Shown: piece after piece, positions 28,083 to 42,800 of the stretch
How the letters are laid out: each line of letters starts with the position of its first letter
Position numbering within the stretch: the stretch's first letter is position 1
Assembly: GCA_028564675.1 (NCBI GenBank)
Contig: JAOVVO010000228.1
Coordinates: 1 to 64,000 of the forward strand
DNA length: 64,000 bases
Origin: Onchocerca lupi
Taxonomy: Eukaryota > Nematoda > Chromadorea > Rhabditida > Onchocercidae
Direction of reading: 5' to 3'
The notes under the pieces: generated by a model
Database searches by the model: none
The model's input: only the letters and a program-made list of their open reading frames with translations
Told to the model about the DNA's origin: nothing
Position numbers and translations under genes: made by a program

Positions 28083-28180
28083 GATAATGTTAATTGTAAC
28101 AATAAATATTTTATAAGATAACGATAATTGTAGTAGTTAACATTTTATAGAATAACGATAATTGTAACTCATTGAAATCA
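28081..28180. repeat. 34-bp tandem repeat in the TRAK 3' UTR
   Basis: Units at 28081-28114, 28115-28148 and a partial one from 28149 share the pattern A.GATAACGATAATTGTA followed by ATTTTATA. The first begins inside the TAA stop. The putative poly(A) signal lies in the first unit. Confidence 0.75.
28101..28106 (+). terminator. Possible poly(A) signal of TRAK
   Basis: AATAAA 19 bases after the stop codon. In such AT-rich DNA the hexamer is common, and a site this close would give a very short 3' UTR, so a later signal may be used. Confidence 0.35.
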
Positions 28181-29457
28181 CTGAAACAATATCAATTTTG
28201 TTTTTTTTTTTCTGTTAAGCAAAATATCGCCTATTTCTAACCAAAAATTTCATTATAATTTATTGGAAAATAAGCGTTTGTATGTGTTAAAGAAATTCTA
28301 ATCAATTTACTTCATTTAAACTTGCGATGAATTTTGGGCAAAAGATTTGATTCCAGTTTTGTATTTTAATATTATATTAATAGATGAGAATTTTTAATAC
28401 AAAAGATGAACTTTTTTCTTCATTCACTTTTTTGGCAAAATTTAAAGAAAATTAGATGGAAATTCAGTTCCTATTTCTATAAATGATGTGCATTGATGAC
28501 TATTTTGATAGAAAAAAAAAAAAAAAAAAAGAAAAAAAAAAGGAGAAACCGAAATTGAGCAATAATCAATGCTAACAATAAATTGTTTATATAAATCAAT
28601 CACATCATAATAGAAACTTAATTGATAAAAAACTTATGCAAATTTTTTTTCTTCAATTCTTTTTTTTAAAAAAAAAAGAAATGGAAATAAATCTGAATTT
28701 ACTTAAAACAAGAAACTCTTCCATCAATATTTGTATACCTTTTTTCAAATTTTATCATAAACATCTTCCCTTTACTGCCCCTATCATTTTGTATCTGAAA
28801 TTTTCATAAGTATTTATCACTGTTTAGCTTATGTAAATTTTGATTAGCATTTTGAAGAAGTTTCTTCAATTCAATATGGCAAATATTCTTTATGGATAGT
28901 TGATATCATTACTGTAAAGGGAATCAATTGATCTATATATACGTGTACATATATATATATTTTTTTTGTATTGCTGCTCAAATGATAGTTTAATAATATG
29001 TGTTTGAAAGCTCATATGTTTAGTGCCACGTAAATTATCAATGATATATAATGTAAATTATTACATTCAGTAATCTGATAATCTAATTGTCAGAAGTTGA
29101 AAATTTGCAGAAATCTCTCAACTGCTAATATTATGTTGTCTTTTACATACATCATAGAATCATTTTTACGTATGAATGTTAAAATATGTTGAAAACATAT
29201 TACACGAAAAATTCTCAAATTTTTTATACCTATTGCACAATAAGTTTTCACACGTATATATATGTAGTAATAATAATAAGAATGTAAATAATATTAAAAT
29301 GAATTAAATGAAAGTAGCACTTCGCAAAAAATATTTAAATTTAGAAGACTAAGCTATACATATTAATTCCAACAGAAAAAAAAAAAGAAAGATTAGCATG
29401 GCACATCACAAAAGAAAAAAATATCAAAAACGATTTCTCATAGAAAACATATCTTTA

Positions 29458-29529
29458 ATTGATCTAACTAAATAGCTCAAATATTACGGTGATATTGATC
29501 TAACTAAATAGCTCAAATATTACGGTGAT
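29458..29529. repeat. Perfect 36-bp tandem duplication
   Basis: Two identical adjacent copies (29458-29493, 29494-29529), each starting ATTGATCTAACTAAATAGCT. Perfect identity indicates a very recent event or an assembly artefact. Confidence 0.92.
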
Positions 29530-30248
29530 ATTTTATAAACTATCATAATTTAATAATTTAAAAGCTCAATTAAAATCGAAATAGTCATTTCCCATTTTCG
29601 GCTTATTTCAATAATTCGAATGGAAATTGCAAAATTCCAAAAAATTTATGAAAAGCAAATTCGATGAAAAAGGAAGGAAAAGAAAAAAAATTGAACTATT
29701 GTTCCTCTTAAATACAAGTTACAGATTTTTCTGCATTATCATAAAGCTGGTTGATTTAATTTTTCGGAAGAGAAAGGATGAAGAGGAGATATTATCATTG
29801 AAATTCCTGTTATATATAAGTCAGTTAAAGAAAAATTGGGCACAATTTTTTGGTATAAAATGACGTATAAAATAACGTTAATAATTTGCACGTATCGTTA
29901 ACACGTCAAAAATATATGAACGTGTTAAATCAAAAATCAAGTGGATGCTCATTACGCATAATTGATTACGCTATCAATTGCACCGATAAACGTGATTTTG
30001 GATAAGAAATTGGTGCATTGTTGCAAAATATAAAAAAACATGAATAGTTAATTTTTGCCGTGAATTATTATCGAATTAGATCAAATCAATAGCAATGAGC
30101 AATTCACTTTGCAAAAAATTGATCTTTTTTTTAAACAAATATTAAGCATCTACTAAGTATGTATGCATGAAATATTTACAATTTACGAATTATTATTTCG
30201 ATATGAGGGAAGAAAAAATATTTAGAACGAAAGAGATGAATGCATTTT

Positions 30249-30283
<35 letters not shown>

Positions 30284-30860
30284 ATATCAGAGTTTACATA
30301 ATGAGATGAGAGAATTTATTTCTATGCTAAATGTAGGATTGTGTTAGCTTGAAAATGATGGAATCATTTTCGAAGTTGTATTGATGCACATCGATAGTAT
30401 TAGAGTATCCAAAAATATGAATACTATGATTTAATAAATAGAATAAAACAATCCAAAAAAATATTTACATATTATGAATTTATCTTTACATGCTTCAAGT
30501 TTGGATGCCTAAATAATTTTAGAATCTTGCATTTCTGCATAAATTAAGAAAACGGCTAGTACTAAAATTCTTCAGCATTTTCGACTTCTTCTTGAATTAC
30601 TTTTCTCACTTCCTACAATTAATTTCTCATATAATTTGCAATGCAAATGATTAACTATGCACGCGAGAACATTAGTAGCTCGGTAAAAATACCGTTGAGA
30701 AATTATGTTACTTATTTTCCTTATTTCAATTACTATAAATGCGTTGAAGTTAATTTGCTCAGTAAAAACCAAAACGAAAATGATGATATATTTTTCAACT
30801 AAAGCCAAAATTGATTATTCATTTTAATTAAAAAATTGTTACTCATTTAGAAAATATGGA

Positions 30861-30866
30861 TTTATT
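30861..30866 (-). terminator. Possible poly(A) signal of ubr-1
   Basis: Reads AATAAA on the - strand, about 165 bases beyond the ubr-1 stop. It is the first canonical hexamer I see downstream of that stop. Confidence 0.4.
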
Positions 30867-31031
30867 TTGAGCATTTAAATGTCTAAATCTAATAAAATTT
30901 CTAGCAAAAAAGTTTGACTAATATCATTCTTTCCTTTTGAATATAATTTGAATAAGGTATGCTAAATATGTAAGTACAAGCCAGAACAGTCAAATCAAAG
31001 GGAAGAAAAGTAAATTCCTATAAAAAATAAT

Positions 31032-32482
31032 CTAAAAATGATGCCATTCAAGTCCTATATTACGATGGTTAATTTCATATTGATTAGCCACTTCTTCCGC
31101 TATTGATTGATTAAGCCAAAGATCTTCCAATTTCGCATAAAGTTCGTGACTGAGATGCAATGGATTTCCGCGTCTATAATAAAATATGAGAAATCCATAA
31201 ATTTGAAAGTTGAATTACATTTTTTTTCACCAACAACGAATGCTAATTTAACCATAGAATCATCATATCATAGCAGCGGATAATCAAATCAGCAATATTT
31301 AACTTATATATATATATATATATTTTTTAATTGTCAAATAAAAAATATTAACCGGAATCCTGGATCTGTCTCACCATATCCATCCAAATAAGGTGCTGAG
31401 AATAAACAACCTCGTTCACGTGATGTTAACAATACGATTTGACTGTCACGAATTCTGAATTTTTATAATAATGGAATTTTCAATCCTTCTCAAAGAAATC
31501 AAATGATAACTGCTACTACTACCTCTACTATTATGATGTATTACTAAAACAATAGTATTTCATAATTTCCGAAGAAAAGAATAAGAATCACTCACCGAAG
31601 GAATACACCACCTGAGGATCCAGTACAAGATTTTAAATGATAGGAACAAGCTCCAAGTGTAATACCATTTACCTGCAATAATATCAAAAAGTATATCATA
31701 TTATCTTAGGTTAAAAAATCTAGAATTCAATACCGTAACAAATGACTGATATTAGCTCGTGCAACTCACCGTTCGCTGACAACAGTAACTCTGAGAACAG
31801 AGCAATGAACCACAAAGAAGGCACAAAGTTGGTGCCGATGATGAACGATCGTCGATTGGAATAGAAGGACATCTGAATAGTTTAAATTAGAAAAAAAAAC
31901 TTTTTTTGTAGATGTCTTTTTGAGTTAAGAATATTTCTAATGAAATATCTGCGGCTAAGCTTTAGCAAATTGTGTAAAATAATGATCTGTACACAAACTA
32001 ACATGTTTCCTCATACAATATTAACAAAAACTGTTTATCGACATAGATCTGAAGGAGAAGAAAAGTTTAAACTTAATAATCTCATAGTACTCATTAAGCA
32101 TTATTAAAAAAGCCATCGATATACAACAGTAGATGACTCGTGATGATGAAAATAAAAGTCCATCATCGATTCAATGCATGATACTACTAAGAATAATAAA
32201 TTATCGCAAAAATATCACATCTCGCGATGTTTTGGATTGCGGTCGACACTTCGTCGATATTGATTCCAAATTAGCATACAATGGACATTTTTAAATAGTT
32301 GTGGGAATCATGGAGTGAATATGTATAGATGAAATAAGAGGAAAATCAAAGATATTAACCTGAAATTGGCTGCATAATTGATTAATTCCGAAAAATCTTC
32401 TGGTAACTGTATAAATGTATTTTCCAGAACTGGTTGCCGTACGAAATTTACTACAGATCTATCTCCTTGTGATGATGTCCAT
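31032..32482 (-). other. ubr-1 C-terminal domain exons
   Basis: Exons 32360-32482, 31770-31872, 31596-31672, 31353-31454 and 31032-31173. Signature runs are TLCLLCGSLLCSQSYCC, FSAPYLDGYGETDPGFRRGN and a Trp-containing end, all typical of the conserved UBR1/UBR2 C-terminus that contacts the substrate-binding part. Stop is TAG at 31032-31034. Confidence 0.92.
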
Positions 32483-33844
32483 CTGAAAGAAAAGTTTAAA
32501 TTAGAGACATACTGTTTCCAGTTATAACAATATGATTCTAGTGTGAAAAAGGAAACCAAATTTCACAACAACATCTATTTTCCGTGCACCACCAATTTTT
32601 TTCAGCAATTCAGTAAATTAATAGGAAACTACTAATTCAATTTTAAATGAATAAACAAATATATATAGTATTAGATGTAATTAGTGATATCTAGTTAATT
32701 ACATGTTATTTTATGGATTCTAATACTTAAAAATTTGTGTGACTTACAATGTGAACAATTTCTCAACGCATGGTCCACCGAGAAATTCGCCAAGACTAGG
32801 CGTAAAACCAAGATAACGGCATAGAGGCTCGAATTCATTAACGGAGGGATCTAAAAAAAAGGAAAATTCCTTTTCTTCACTTTATTTAAGCATCTTTTGC
32901 ACAAAATTTAAGTTAAAAAATGAGTCATAACGCAAATCGATAATGATGCTACGAAATATTCAAACGAAGATTGCTTTTCTATGATGATGAAACAACATAC
33001 GTTAAATAAGGTCCGATCTTTTCCTATAATAAAGGCTTAAGATGCAGATCGTTTCAAATCAGTCATTTTAATCTCTCCTTATCCTGATATATGAATAGAA
33101 AATAATAAATGAAAGTGAAATGCAACTTTGTTATATTACCTTTCAATGCTTCCGGTGGTGGCACAAGCGTAAGTGCATGATAAAGAAGTGAGAGTGGACG
33201 TAGAAATTCCAGTACTGCCGTATGAAGTGTCTACAAAATTCTACATCCTTGAAATAACTTGAAATTTTACGAAATGAAACTATTTAAAATAAATAATAAC
33301 CGTTAGGGAAAATATTTATAAGCATACTCAAATTTAAAAATAAGTCATATTTTACTTAGACCATAACCATAACTAAATGGTTAGACTGTAAATAAAGCTT
33401 CCAGAACGGTTTCATATTCAGATATACGTTTAATTCAAATTTTTTGGAGTTAGAAATTATCTTTTTTGTATCTAATCGAAAAGTTAAGCTTCGCAACAAT
33501 ATAAAAAATTAATTTAACATTATTATGATACTCGTAAAAATATGACTATCAATATAATCATCAGTTAAACAGAAATATAAATGAATATATTTTGTTTCCC
33601 AGTAGATTCGACCTAATCATATTTTCACGATAACAATTAGACAGTGTAGAAATAGCACAGTAAACATCCCTGGAATCAGTAAAACTGAAAAAACGCTGCC
33701 ATACATCAGTCGGATAAAATTAAGCTATTTCTAGCAGACTAATTAATGCAAATAGCAAAGTATTTATGCATAAAGCTTTTTTCAAAAGAGCAATGCCTAC
33801 ATTTCTTGCGAACAGTTACAGCTATGAGGAAGCCTATATATTTT

Positions 33845-33884
<40 letters not shown>

Positions 33885-36800
33885 AGCAACGCCTATATTT
33901 TTTGCGAACATTTATTGCTATGAGAGATCTGATAAGAATTCAATGACGAGAGAATATACTGCATGCATTACTATATTGTATGGCAATGACTTCAAGATAT
34001 TACTATTACTGGAATCAGCAAATAAATGGAAAGAAAAAGGAAGAATGATAATTTTAGAGTTTTAGGAAGAGAACCTTCTTTAATGCAGTCATTGAGAGTA
34101 ACTGCTGTCCAGGACGAGCAATAGTATAAAGATGCAACAGTAAGTCATCCAATGCTTTATCCTCTTGCATAACAAATGGTGAACCTGGTTGTTTTGGAAG
34201 AATCGGTTCAACATCAAATGTGAAAATCACCTGAAAAAAAAAACCCAATAGTTATTCTAGAATCATTCACAGATATTGAGACTAAAATTAATTTTGAACC
34301 ATATTTTTGATATCGGATCCCAGATATTTATAATTTATTGAAAATTGAAATCAATAAAAAGTAAAAAAAAATGGAAACAATAAGTGAGTTATCAATATAA
34401 TTTTTCGATGCCACTTTTCACATTATATGTTTGACTTTAACAGCAGGCGTTTAATGTAAATTTATTCTGCTTCGTAAATGTTTATCAATAATTGATAGTA
34501 TGTTCCGTATGATATAAATGAAAATTGGTAATTAATATAAAAATAAATAATAAGCATTAAATATAATACATACTTGATACAAATGTCCAATAAGTGTCAA
34601 CCGTATAGCATATTGTTCATTCTGCGAACCATGCGGAAATGTAACAAGTTTTTCTTTATGCATAGCTTTGCCGCTTTTGTTCATACATTCCCAACCTTCA
34701 CACATAGCTATTTCGACCTATGAAACGATGTTTGATTATGAAACCGCAAATTTCCAAAATGCAAAAATCCCGAATATGAAATTAACTACTTACTGCAAGT
34801 GAAAGCATATCGACTGTGAGGATATTTACTGGCTTCTTAATATCTTCCGTTATCAGAACAACTACTGCAAATTCTAACTGAGACTGAAAAAAATTATAAT
34901 AATTTATGGATATTAATATTTTCTAGACAATCAGCAATATTCAGTTATTCAATAAAACTGATGATTTACACATTCACAATGAAAACTCTTGAAAATGATT
35001 CATTAACTAAAGATTTCCAAATATAAAACCAGTTAATAGTTTTGATTGCCTAGCTTTTATTAGCTAAAGTTTCTTTGTCGTGGCAAGAAATGGAAGCTTG
35101 ATAAAATTTCAATCATGACATAAAATGACATTCTAAATATACCATGTTACAAAGATCCATCCCTTCTGGTAAATGAATCTCCGCTTTCTTTTTTGCTTCC
35201 AATGTTTTCAATGATGATTGATCAATGGGATGCTTAGAATTTGTGGCATTATCTAGAGCGGGATTTTGGTCAGTAACTGTTTGATGTGATAGAAGTGGCG
35301 ATAACAACTGGAATAGAAGAAGTCGCAGATAATAGTAGGATGAACAGCATCTCATTGTTGCTGCTGCACAGCTTCGTGACAATGCATATATACATTCACG
35401 CTAAAAATAAATTTTGAGATTTATATTAAAATATCGATGATTTAATTTGCCTGCTAATCAATTAGTACTAGCATTTTAACTCCTTTAGCAATAATTTAGC
35501 AAGTTAGTTTGTAAACAAGTATAAATACCATATCATGTATCAAGTTCATTTTATTTTTACTACATTTTAATCGCTTCTGATTTACAGTATTGTATATGCA
35601 AGGTGAGATATATAAAAAACTAGCCATCACACGTAATATTTATAGAGATAACCTGTCTAGCATTCCACGCCCCAAACAATGGCTTGCCACCACGTCGAAG
35701 TGCTGTTGCAATTGAACGAAGTGAAAATGCAGTAGTTTGGTAGGTAAAAACAGCTTCCATAATTTCCCTATTAAAATAACCGGAAGTTCCTTCATTTTGC
35801 AAATGCTGCAACAAATATAATTTTTCAAAATATAGTCCCTCTTTTAGTTTATAATTGAAAAAAAAAAGTGTGCATAAGAGATAATAATCTTCAACTAATA
35901 TCTCTGGTCATTTATATTTCTATCGATTTTTTAATAAAGAAAAAATTGTAATAAATATTTAAATAGTCAATAGATCTTCATGAGATTAATGTTAAATTTG
36001 ACATTTCTAGGCATTTCTTATGACCATAAAATGGTATCAAATACACGCGCAATTTTAGCTTCTTGATGAACCACTAACCGAATCAATTTGCTTGAGGAAA
36101 TAATTCATCATATCCCAAATCGCTGGTGAAAAATGTGTTCGTACACTGAAAATTATTCCAATAAATATCGAATTCAAGTAAAATCTACTTGATTCAGCTA
36201 TATATTCTCATTCTTCAAGTATCAAAATTCTTTTTTATTCCTCATGACCTCATCAACTGATTTTCTACATCGTTGGATTTTTATTCAGTTTATAATTCCA
36301 AGATAATGGGAATTTATTGAAATCAAAAACATGATACCTATCATTTTGCTGCTTTTCTGGATGAATAAGCATATCTTTGATTCTATGCATTACATCCGGA
36401 ATAGATGTTAAGATTGCAAAGAAACGTCCATCAGTGCCACTTTGCCTTTTCACAGCTGTTTTCATAGCACTTTCTTCATTATCATCTATCTCCATCATTT
36501 CATTCGATTCTAGAAATAACATTATTTATCTCTCAATTCAACATACACAATACGTCCTCAATTTTAACATGTACTGATACTGACAAGAAAAATGATTCAT
36601 TAACGATTATAATCACACATATGCTCTATTTTCCTGAGTTACCTCAAAAACTTGCAGTTAGATTATATTAAAAATATCTTTTGCTGACCGTCAGATCTCT
36701 TCTTTCGAAGAGATCTGTTGGTAGCAGGAAGCGCAACATTTCAAACTTTTAAAGGTGATGCAGTGTCAAGTTTTCTATCACCGAAGATTTCCTTTGAAGG

Positions 36801-39800
36801 AGGAAATCTAATGGTCAGCAAAAGGTAATGCATCTTACAACAAAAAAAAAAAACTTAGTACCTACCCGGATGCACAACTGGATTCGTTTCCATCAAAAAA
36901 GACATGGCGGATGTTGAAGGAACTGATGCCGATAATGTATTTCCAGTTTCTGCTTCTCGATTGACTAATTCTATAAGCGATCGTTCCGAATGCGATCTAA
37001 ATTTCGTTTTCCATTCAATTTTCAATGCAGCTCTTCCATTTATTTACAGCACTGCAACAGTGCTATAAAAAATGAAGTGAAACAGTGCAAACCTCTTTTT
37101 GCTATGACCTTTAAATGATTTGTCATTACTGGTAGAACATGTACCATCAAAAAATCCAACGAAATGATTTATCCAATCTTCAAATTCGATGTGCCTTTCT
37201 TTGTTATTATTTCTGCAAAAATTAGTTGAAACTAACAGCATATTAAATCTAAAGATATATGAGATGTTCAAATTCAAGAAGCTAGCTATATATAAAAACA
37301 GCATTTAGCAAACTTAAAAAAAATTTTTATATTAAGAAAGTAGGCGTGATAATTTTAATAAAATACTGTCTAGAATGCTTGCAGAAGATGAAAATTAGAA
37401 AAATTGCTTATACAAAAATTAACAGTTCATATACCTGTCGGCAAAAACTTGAGCAATAGGTGATAAAATTGGTAGTACTGTATTGCTTAGACGTTTACAC
37501 AGTGGACACAGATATTCGCCAGAATTAACATCAAGCACACGCGGATTGAATGCCATGAGTTGTCGATTACGACCACGATCACGATCTTTCAGCAATTCAG
37601 AAAATCTAAGAAATAAGATTTATCAAAATTAAAGAATTACTGTCATATAATAATTCCAAATAATAGATTTCATAATTTAACAGGTTTTGAATTGTGTCTA
37701 GCAATTCCGCACAATAATTTTCCATTTCAGCATACATAAAAGTTGATAAAATCACTATACACTAGAAATTAAATATATTTCAATATCAGCGAGAAGAAAT
37801 CTTACTTTTTATAACAACTGAAATGCATTACATGACCACATGTTGAAGCTAAAGGACCATTTCGAAGAGAAACCGAAATAAATACTTTAGACAAATCTGA
37901 TGCAGCCTCTTCATCTTGTTTAAGTCTTGCAAACAGTGATGATCTAAAAGTGCTGCTTTAAAACGCCGTTAATTTCTATATTTGTCATGAAATTGACATT
38001 TCATTGAAATATTAAATAAGAATTATTTAACTCCATTTATTATTAATAAGAAAAATGTTGAAACGATTGCTATTGAAATGGAAGGATATCGCTAACATTC
38101 CATGCTTTATGATAAAGGGAGAAATTCGGTGGATTACAGAAGCTAATGTATTTAGCTATTATTTATAAACAACTGGAATCAAATTTTTTCCTTTTCTTCG
38201 ATAAAAGGCATGAATTACAAAAACATCTAGAATTCCATACACATACTTTTGCATAAATGCAGCACATACTAACGCTTGACCATTTGCCGTAACATCTTCA
38301 TCTTCTTGGCATAGAATACATGTAATTCGACGACAATAGTCACATTTGGCAGTGCTTCGATCAATGCCCAAACATACTGGAAAACCACTATCTTGTGGCA
38401 AAACCCTGAACAAAAATAAGAATTTGATGAATGCAGAACATTGTTGAAAGATGATACTTTGAAAAAAGTAGTATAAATTAGCAAATTTATCAGCTTCTTT
38501 TTATAAAAAAAAATTTAGAAGAATATTTACCCTAATGGTTCTTCATCGTCATCCTGTCTATGAGGTTCTTTTCCCTCAAGAAATTCCTTTCCAAGTAGAT
38601 TTTGGTTTTGTGTTACAAATTGTTTTTGCAGTCGATTCATCTATAAAACTTCAGGCTTTACCAAACCAAAAAAAAAAAAAAGAAAAAACGAGTAGGGATC
38701 AAAAGTAAATTCCATTTCCATAAAATACCCTACCTGATCCATTGCTTGTTTACGTTTTTTAGCAGCAATTGCTGCTTTTTTGGCTTTGATTTCTGATTCA
38801 GATGCTTCCGTTTTCCCTCCCGGCTGTATAACAGTTCCTTTGCTCTTCGATATCGTTTTCTCATAAAACTGGAAAATATTCTAGATATTGTTTGTGCTGA
38901 TCACAATGAATTAAAAGTTGAGATTTTCTTCCAAAAAATTTTTATAAAAGTTTTATATTCCACTTTTTAATCTCATTTTCTGAATTTCTGATCGAGTAAC
39001 ATTATTTTACCTATCATAATTTCAGATCATATTTTTCAAGGTATGAAAGAATCTATACTCTCCTACTATATCTAAAATGAAAAAAAAAATAACAAAAATA
39101 GAAGTAAAATAAAATGGAATCCATCAAAATCATAATAGGACGCAATAAATATCCTTTAGTTATTTCTATAAAGATAAAATTGTCGAGATTTATGTGATTT
39201 CAAATTTTAATAAAATTTTCGAGAGCATTCTTGAACCTAATCTTGAGGCATATAATTGATAAAATTTTATAAAATGAATAACAATAATTAACCTCAAGTA
39301 AATATTCCAACAGATCAGCATGTGGCTCTGATTCAGGTTTTCCAACCAAACTCTTCATCACTGTAAAAACATTACCTTCCTCAGCACAACTGATGAAGTT
39401 AAAATCTTTATTTTTGGTATGTTCATTAAGGCCCATTCCTACGAGAAAAAGCGCCTGCAAAAAAAAAAGAATTAGAAGTTTTCGTATTACAGTCAAAAAA
39501 CATAGCAAATCCTAACCTGTCAAAAATTATAATTATTTTACTAAAGAAATACCTGTAATGCTACCAAAGTATCAGCATTATTTGAAAAAAAGCGACAATA
39601 AATAATATCAAAAATCCAAGTTTATAAAAGCTCAGATAGCAAAAATATTAATATATAAAATTCTAGAAAATCCGATAGATGTAAATTTAAACAATAAGTT
39701 ATGAAATTTAAAAATTAGCAGACAGCGAAAAGTTTAATAATAATTAAACAGCAAATTATCTTTTCACTATACCAATTTATTATTTGACCACTCTTTACTA

Positions 39801-42800
39801 TCTGCTAGTTCTTAATTTCACAATTTAAAACAGACAAGTACATCGCTATGCTAATAAATATATTTATATAGAGATATATAATAGGAGAAAAATCATTTAC
39901 GTGAACATACTCGATGCAACAAGCCATCACTTGAATAGCGACTTCTTCTTGCTGTCCTCTCAAGAACGATACGTATTAGTTGCATCATCATTTTGCAGCA
40001 TAAAAGATTTATGATAGGCGCATAAAATGGTTCAAATTCTGGTGGCATCGGTGGTGCTGCTACTGCTACCTCTCTGCAACAAAAATTTATCAATTCTTGA
40101 TTTCTTTTCGAAATAAAATGAACTGCAAAATATCGAAATTAAATTACTTTGAGTTTATTTCAAATGAAGTTTTGTTTTTGTTTTTGTTTTTTTTTGTTTT
40201 TTTTTTCAACTTATTTGGACCCAACTTTTCTCTAATTTAAAGTTAAAATTTAATTTTCTCGAATCAGACATCTATAACAGTTTCACTTTTGAGTTATTAT
40301 GTCCATTATTTTTACAGTTTCATTTTCAAACAATCGCTCCTCAGGAAAATGCAATTCATCTGTCATTATGTATACACAAAAATCTATTTGTTGCTCTGAG
40401 GCACATGACAAAATGCATGGTGCAATTCGAAATGATCAAATGGCAATTAATAATTCTTATGATCACCCGCCTGAGAATTTTTAGCAAATTTTAAAAAGAC
40501 TGCAATTTTTGAACAGATATATTACTCTGAAAATTTTAACGTACTTTTTGAGCGCCTTGCTAGCAGACTTTTGCCGATACTGGTCAGCATTTGAAACATC
40601 CGTTTTTGAATAATGATAAAAGAATGTGTTATACTCGTTTCTTACATTATCTTTTAATACGAAAACACCCGGTGAAGTCTTTGTTAGCTTCCTGTAAAAG
40701 TTTAACAGTTAAGTTAACTAAGTTTTTTTCTTTTTTTCTGAAATGGTTTATTTTTTATTAATAGGATTGTTTTTATCGGGTATGTTTTGATTTGAGGTTA
40801 GATGAATTATTGAGCTACTGTGGTTATTCGGCTCGGTGGATTTGAGGTAGTTTTCATGTTTGTGACAATACTTTGAAGTTTTTTTTATTCTGTTCATTTC
40901 ATTTTATCATGATCTTCAATGGTTCTGATTGTTACTCACTTGCTTTTTTTATATTTTATTGAGTCTAGTTCTAGATTATACTGTCATAGGGATTATGATA
41001 AAATTTCTAGTTTTTGATTAAAATATGGCTTTGGCATTATTTTTTGATTTTCTTTAGTTTTCTTTTTCTTTTAATTTGAGTGGTTCTATGATGGTAGATA
41101 AAATAACCCTGAATTAAATAACTAGTAAAAATTGCAAATTAGAAAACTGTACCTGAAGTCTCCCACACTTTTAGCCGCTTCTTCCACAGAAAGTTCCGCA
41201 AAAAGTTGATTTACTGGCATTGCACGTTCAATCTATAAATTGAAAGTAAAGTATATTATGAAGTTACATATATTTTATTTAAAATAAAAAAAATTAACAT
41301 TACCTGGCTGAAAGGTGTTGGTTTTGTAGCAAGAACGTGAAGAACTTCACGCCTTAATAGAGCTTTCATCGTTGATTTTCCAACACCAGGCATATAACGC
41401 TCTCCTGTAATGCCATTTATATCTAATTTTATTGAACAATTGAAAGAGAATAATTAGTGACAAAACTAAAAGATGCAATAAAAACAAGTACTAAAACCAC
41501 GCTTATAAACGTAACTTAACTTCCCAACTGATTAAACAAGCTAAGATAAAATAAAATAAGAACAATAATATGAGGTAATTTAAAATAAAGCAAGGATCTT
41601 GCAATCTGCTATTAATTCTGGATAAAAGTCGCATGAAAAGTAAAAACAAAAGCGAGAATAAAGCTAACCAATAATAATGATGAATAAATGAAGCATTTCC
41701 TCTGCTAATGTAACCGTACATTTGCTCAAATCATCAGATGCTACACTGCTGAAAGTTGAACGAATTTCCTCGAAATTTGTTTCAGCCCAAACTCGTAAGC
41801 CAAAACGGTGCAAAACCCTTATAATGAAAGTATCAGGTGGTGTTATTGCAGCGCAAACCTGAAACATAACTTCCTAAGCCAACACTGATATAAAATACGC
41901 TTTCATATTACATTAATTAAGAGCAAAGATGTCGAGTAATAATAAAAACTAAAAGAAATAGGCCATAATAAGCAAATTATTATTCCCAAATAAAGATTTT
42001 TTACGCATTCTCTGCTGTTTGCAGAACTGAATTTCGAACATAGCAATGTATCAACTCTAAAGAAAACTACGTGATGAGTTCCGAATTAACTATTTAGTTT
42101 GTTCGATCTGTTGATTCATTCCTTCTGACAAAAGATTTTCTATTATAAGAAATTGCATTGAATTTCGAAAGAAATCAACGAGTAAAAAAGTAAATGAATA
42201 AGTATCACGCACAACGAAAACAAAAAAATAATATACTTCGTATCAGTATTTCAGTATTGCCCCGAGACGAGGCAATTTCCAAAATTTTCAATTTACTTTT
42301 GCTAATCCTAATCGCCTTAAAATCAAAAAATTTTTGAATACCTGCAACATTAAAACATCCCTATCGAACATTTCAGCACGACAAGTCGGTGCAGAATAAT
42401 TGTGAATCTAAAAAAGAAATTTCAATGCATAAGCAGTGAAAGTTTTAAAATGATTTGAGAACAAGAACGGCTTCATTAAATTTGCATAGAAATACTCGAA
42501 CATCAGTAAACAGATTTATGTCTTTATATGTATCCAAATGGGAATGATTATTAGCAGAAGAAAAAGTTTAATTTAAAAACATTTATTATAAAATGGTGTC
42601 AGACATTATATGAAATCGTAACAATGTTTGATATGCGTACTACGCAAATAATTTTCAATATGAAGGAAATAGAACGAAAGAAATAAAAATAAGATAGAAT
42701 AGTTACCTGATTTACCAATGAAAATCCATTTCTTCGCCACATTTGCGCTTGTGACTGCGAACAAAGTACAAAAACCCTGAAATTTAAAGACTACTCATAA

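Larger units (their letters stand above)
28083..31031. other. Convergent intergenic region TRAK / ubr-1
   Basis: About 2.9 kb between the two stop codons; holds both 3' UTRs. It contains a 34-bp tandem repeat just after the TRAK stop, A-rich runs near 28512-28544, a perfect 36-bp tandem duplication (29458-29529) and a T run (30249-30279). Open frames at 29627-29863 (+) and 30572-30808 (-) show no domain, no splice support and biased composition, so I do not call them genes. Confidence 0.7.

Noticed and set aside
29627..29863. Lys-rich 78-residue open frame between TRAK and ubr-1
   Set aside because: Low-complexity composition, no upstream acceptor of note, no recognisable family.
30572..30808. 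78-residue open frame beyond the ubr-1 stop as an extra ubr-1 exon
   Set aside because: The ubr-1 frame already ends with the family's normal C-terminus at 31032, and this frame resembles no known UBR sequence.
33746..33946. Open frame with a run of Phe
   Set aside because: It is the T run plus its flanking duplicate read in one frame.
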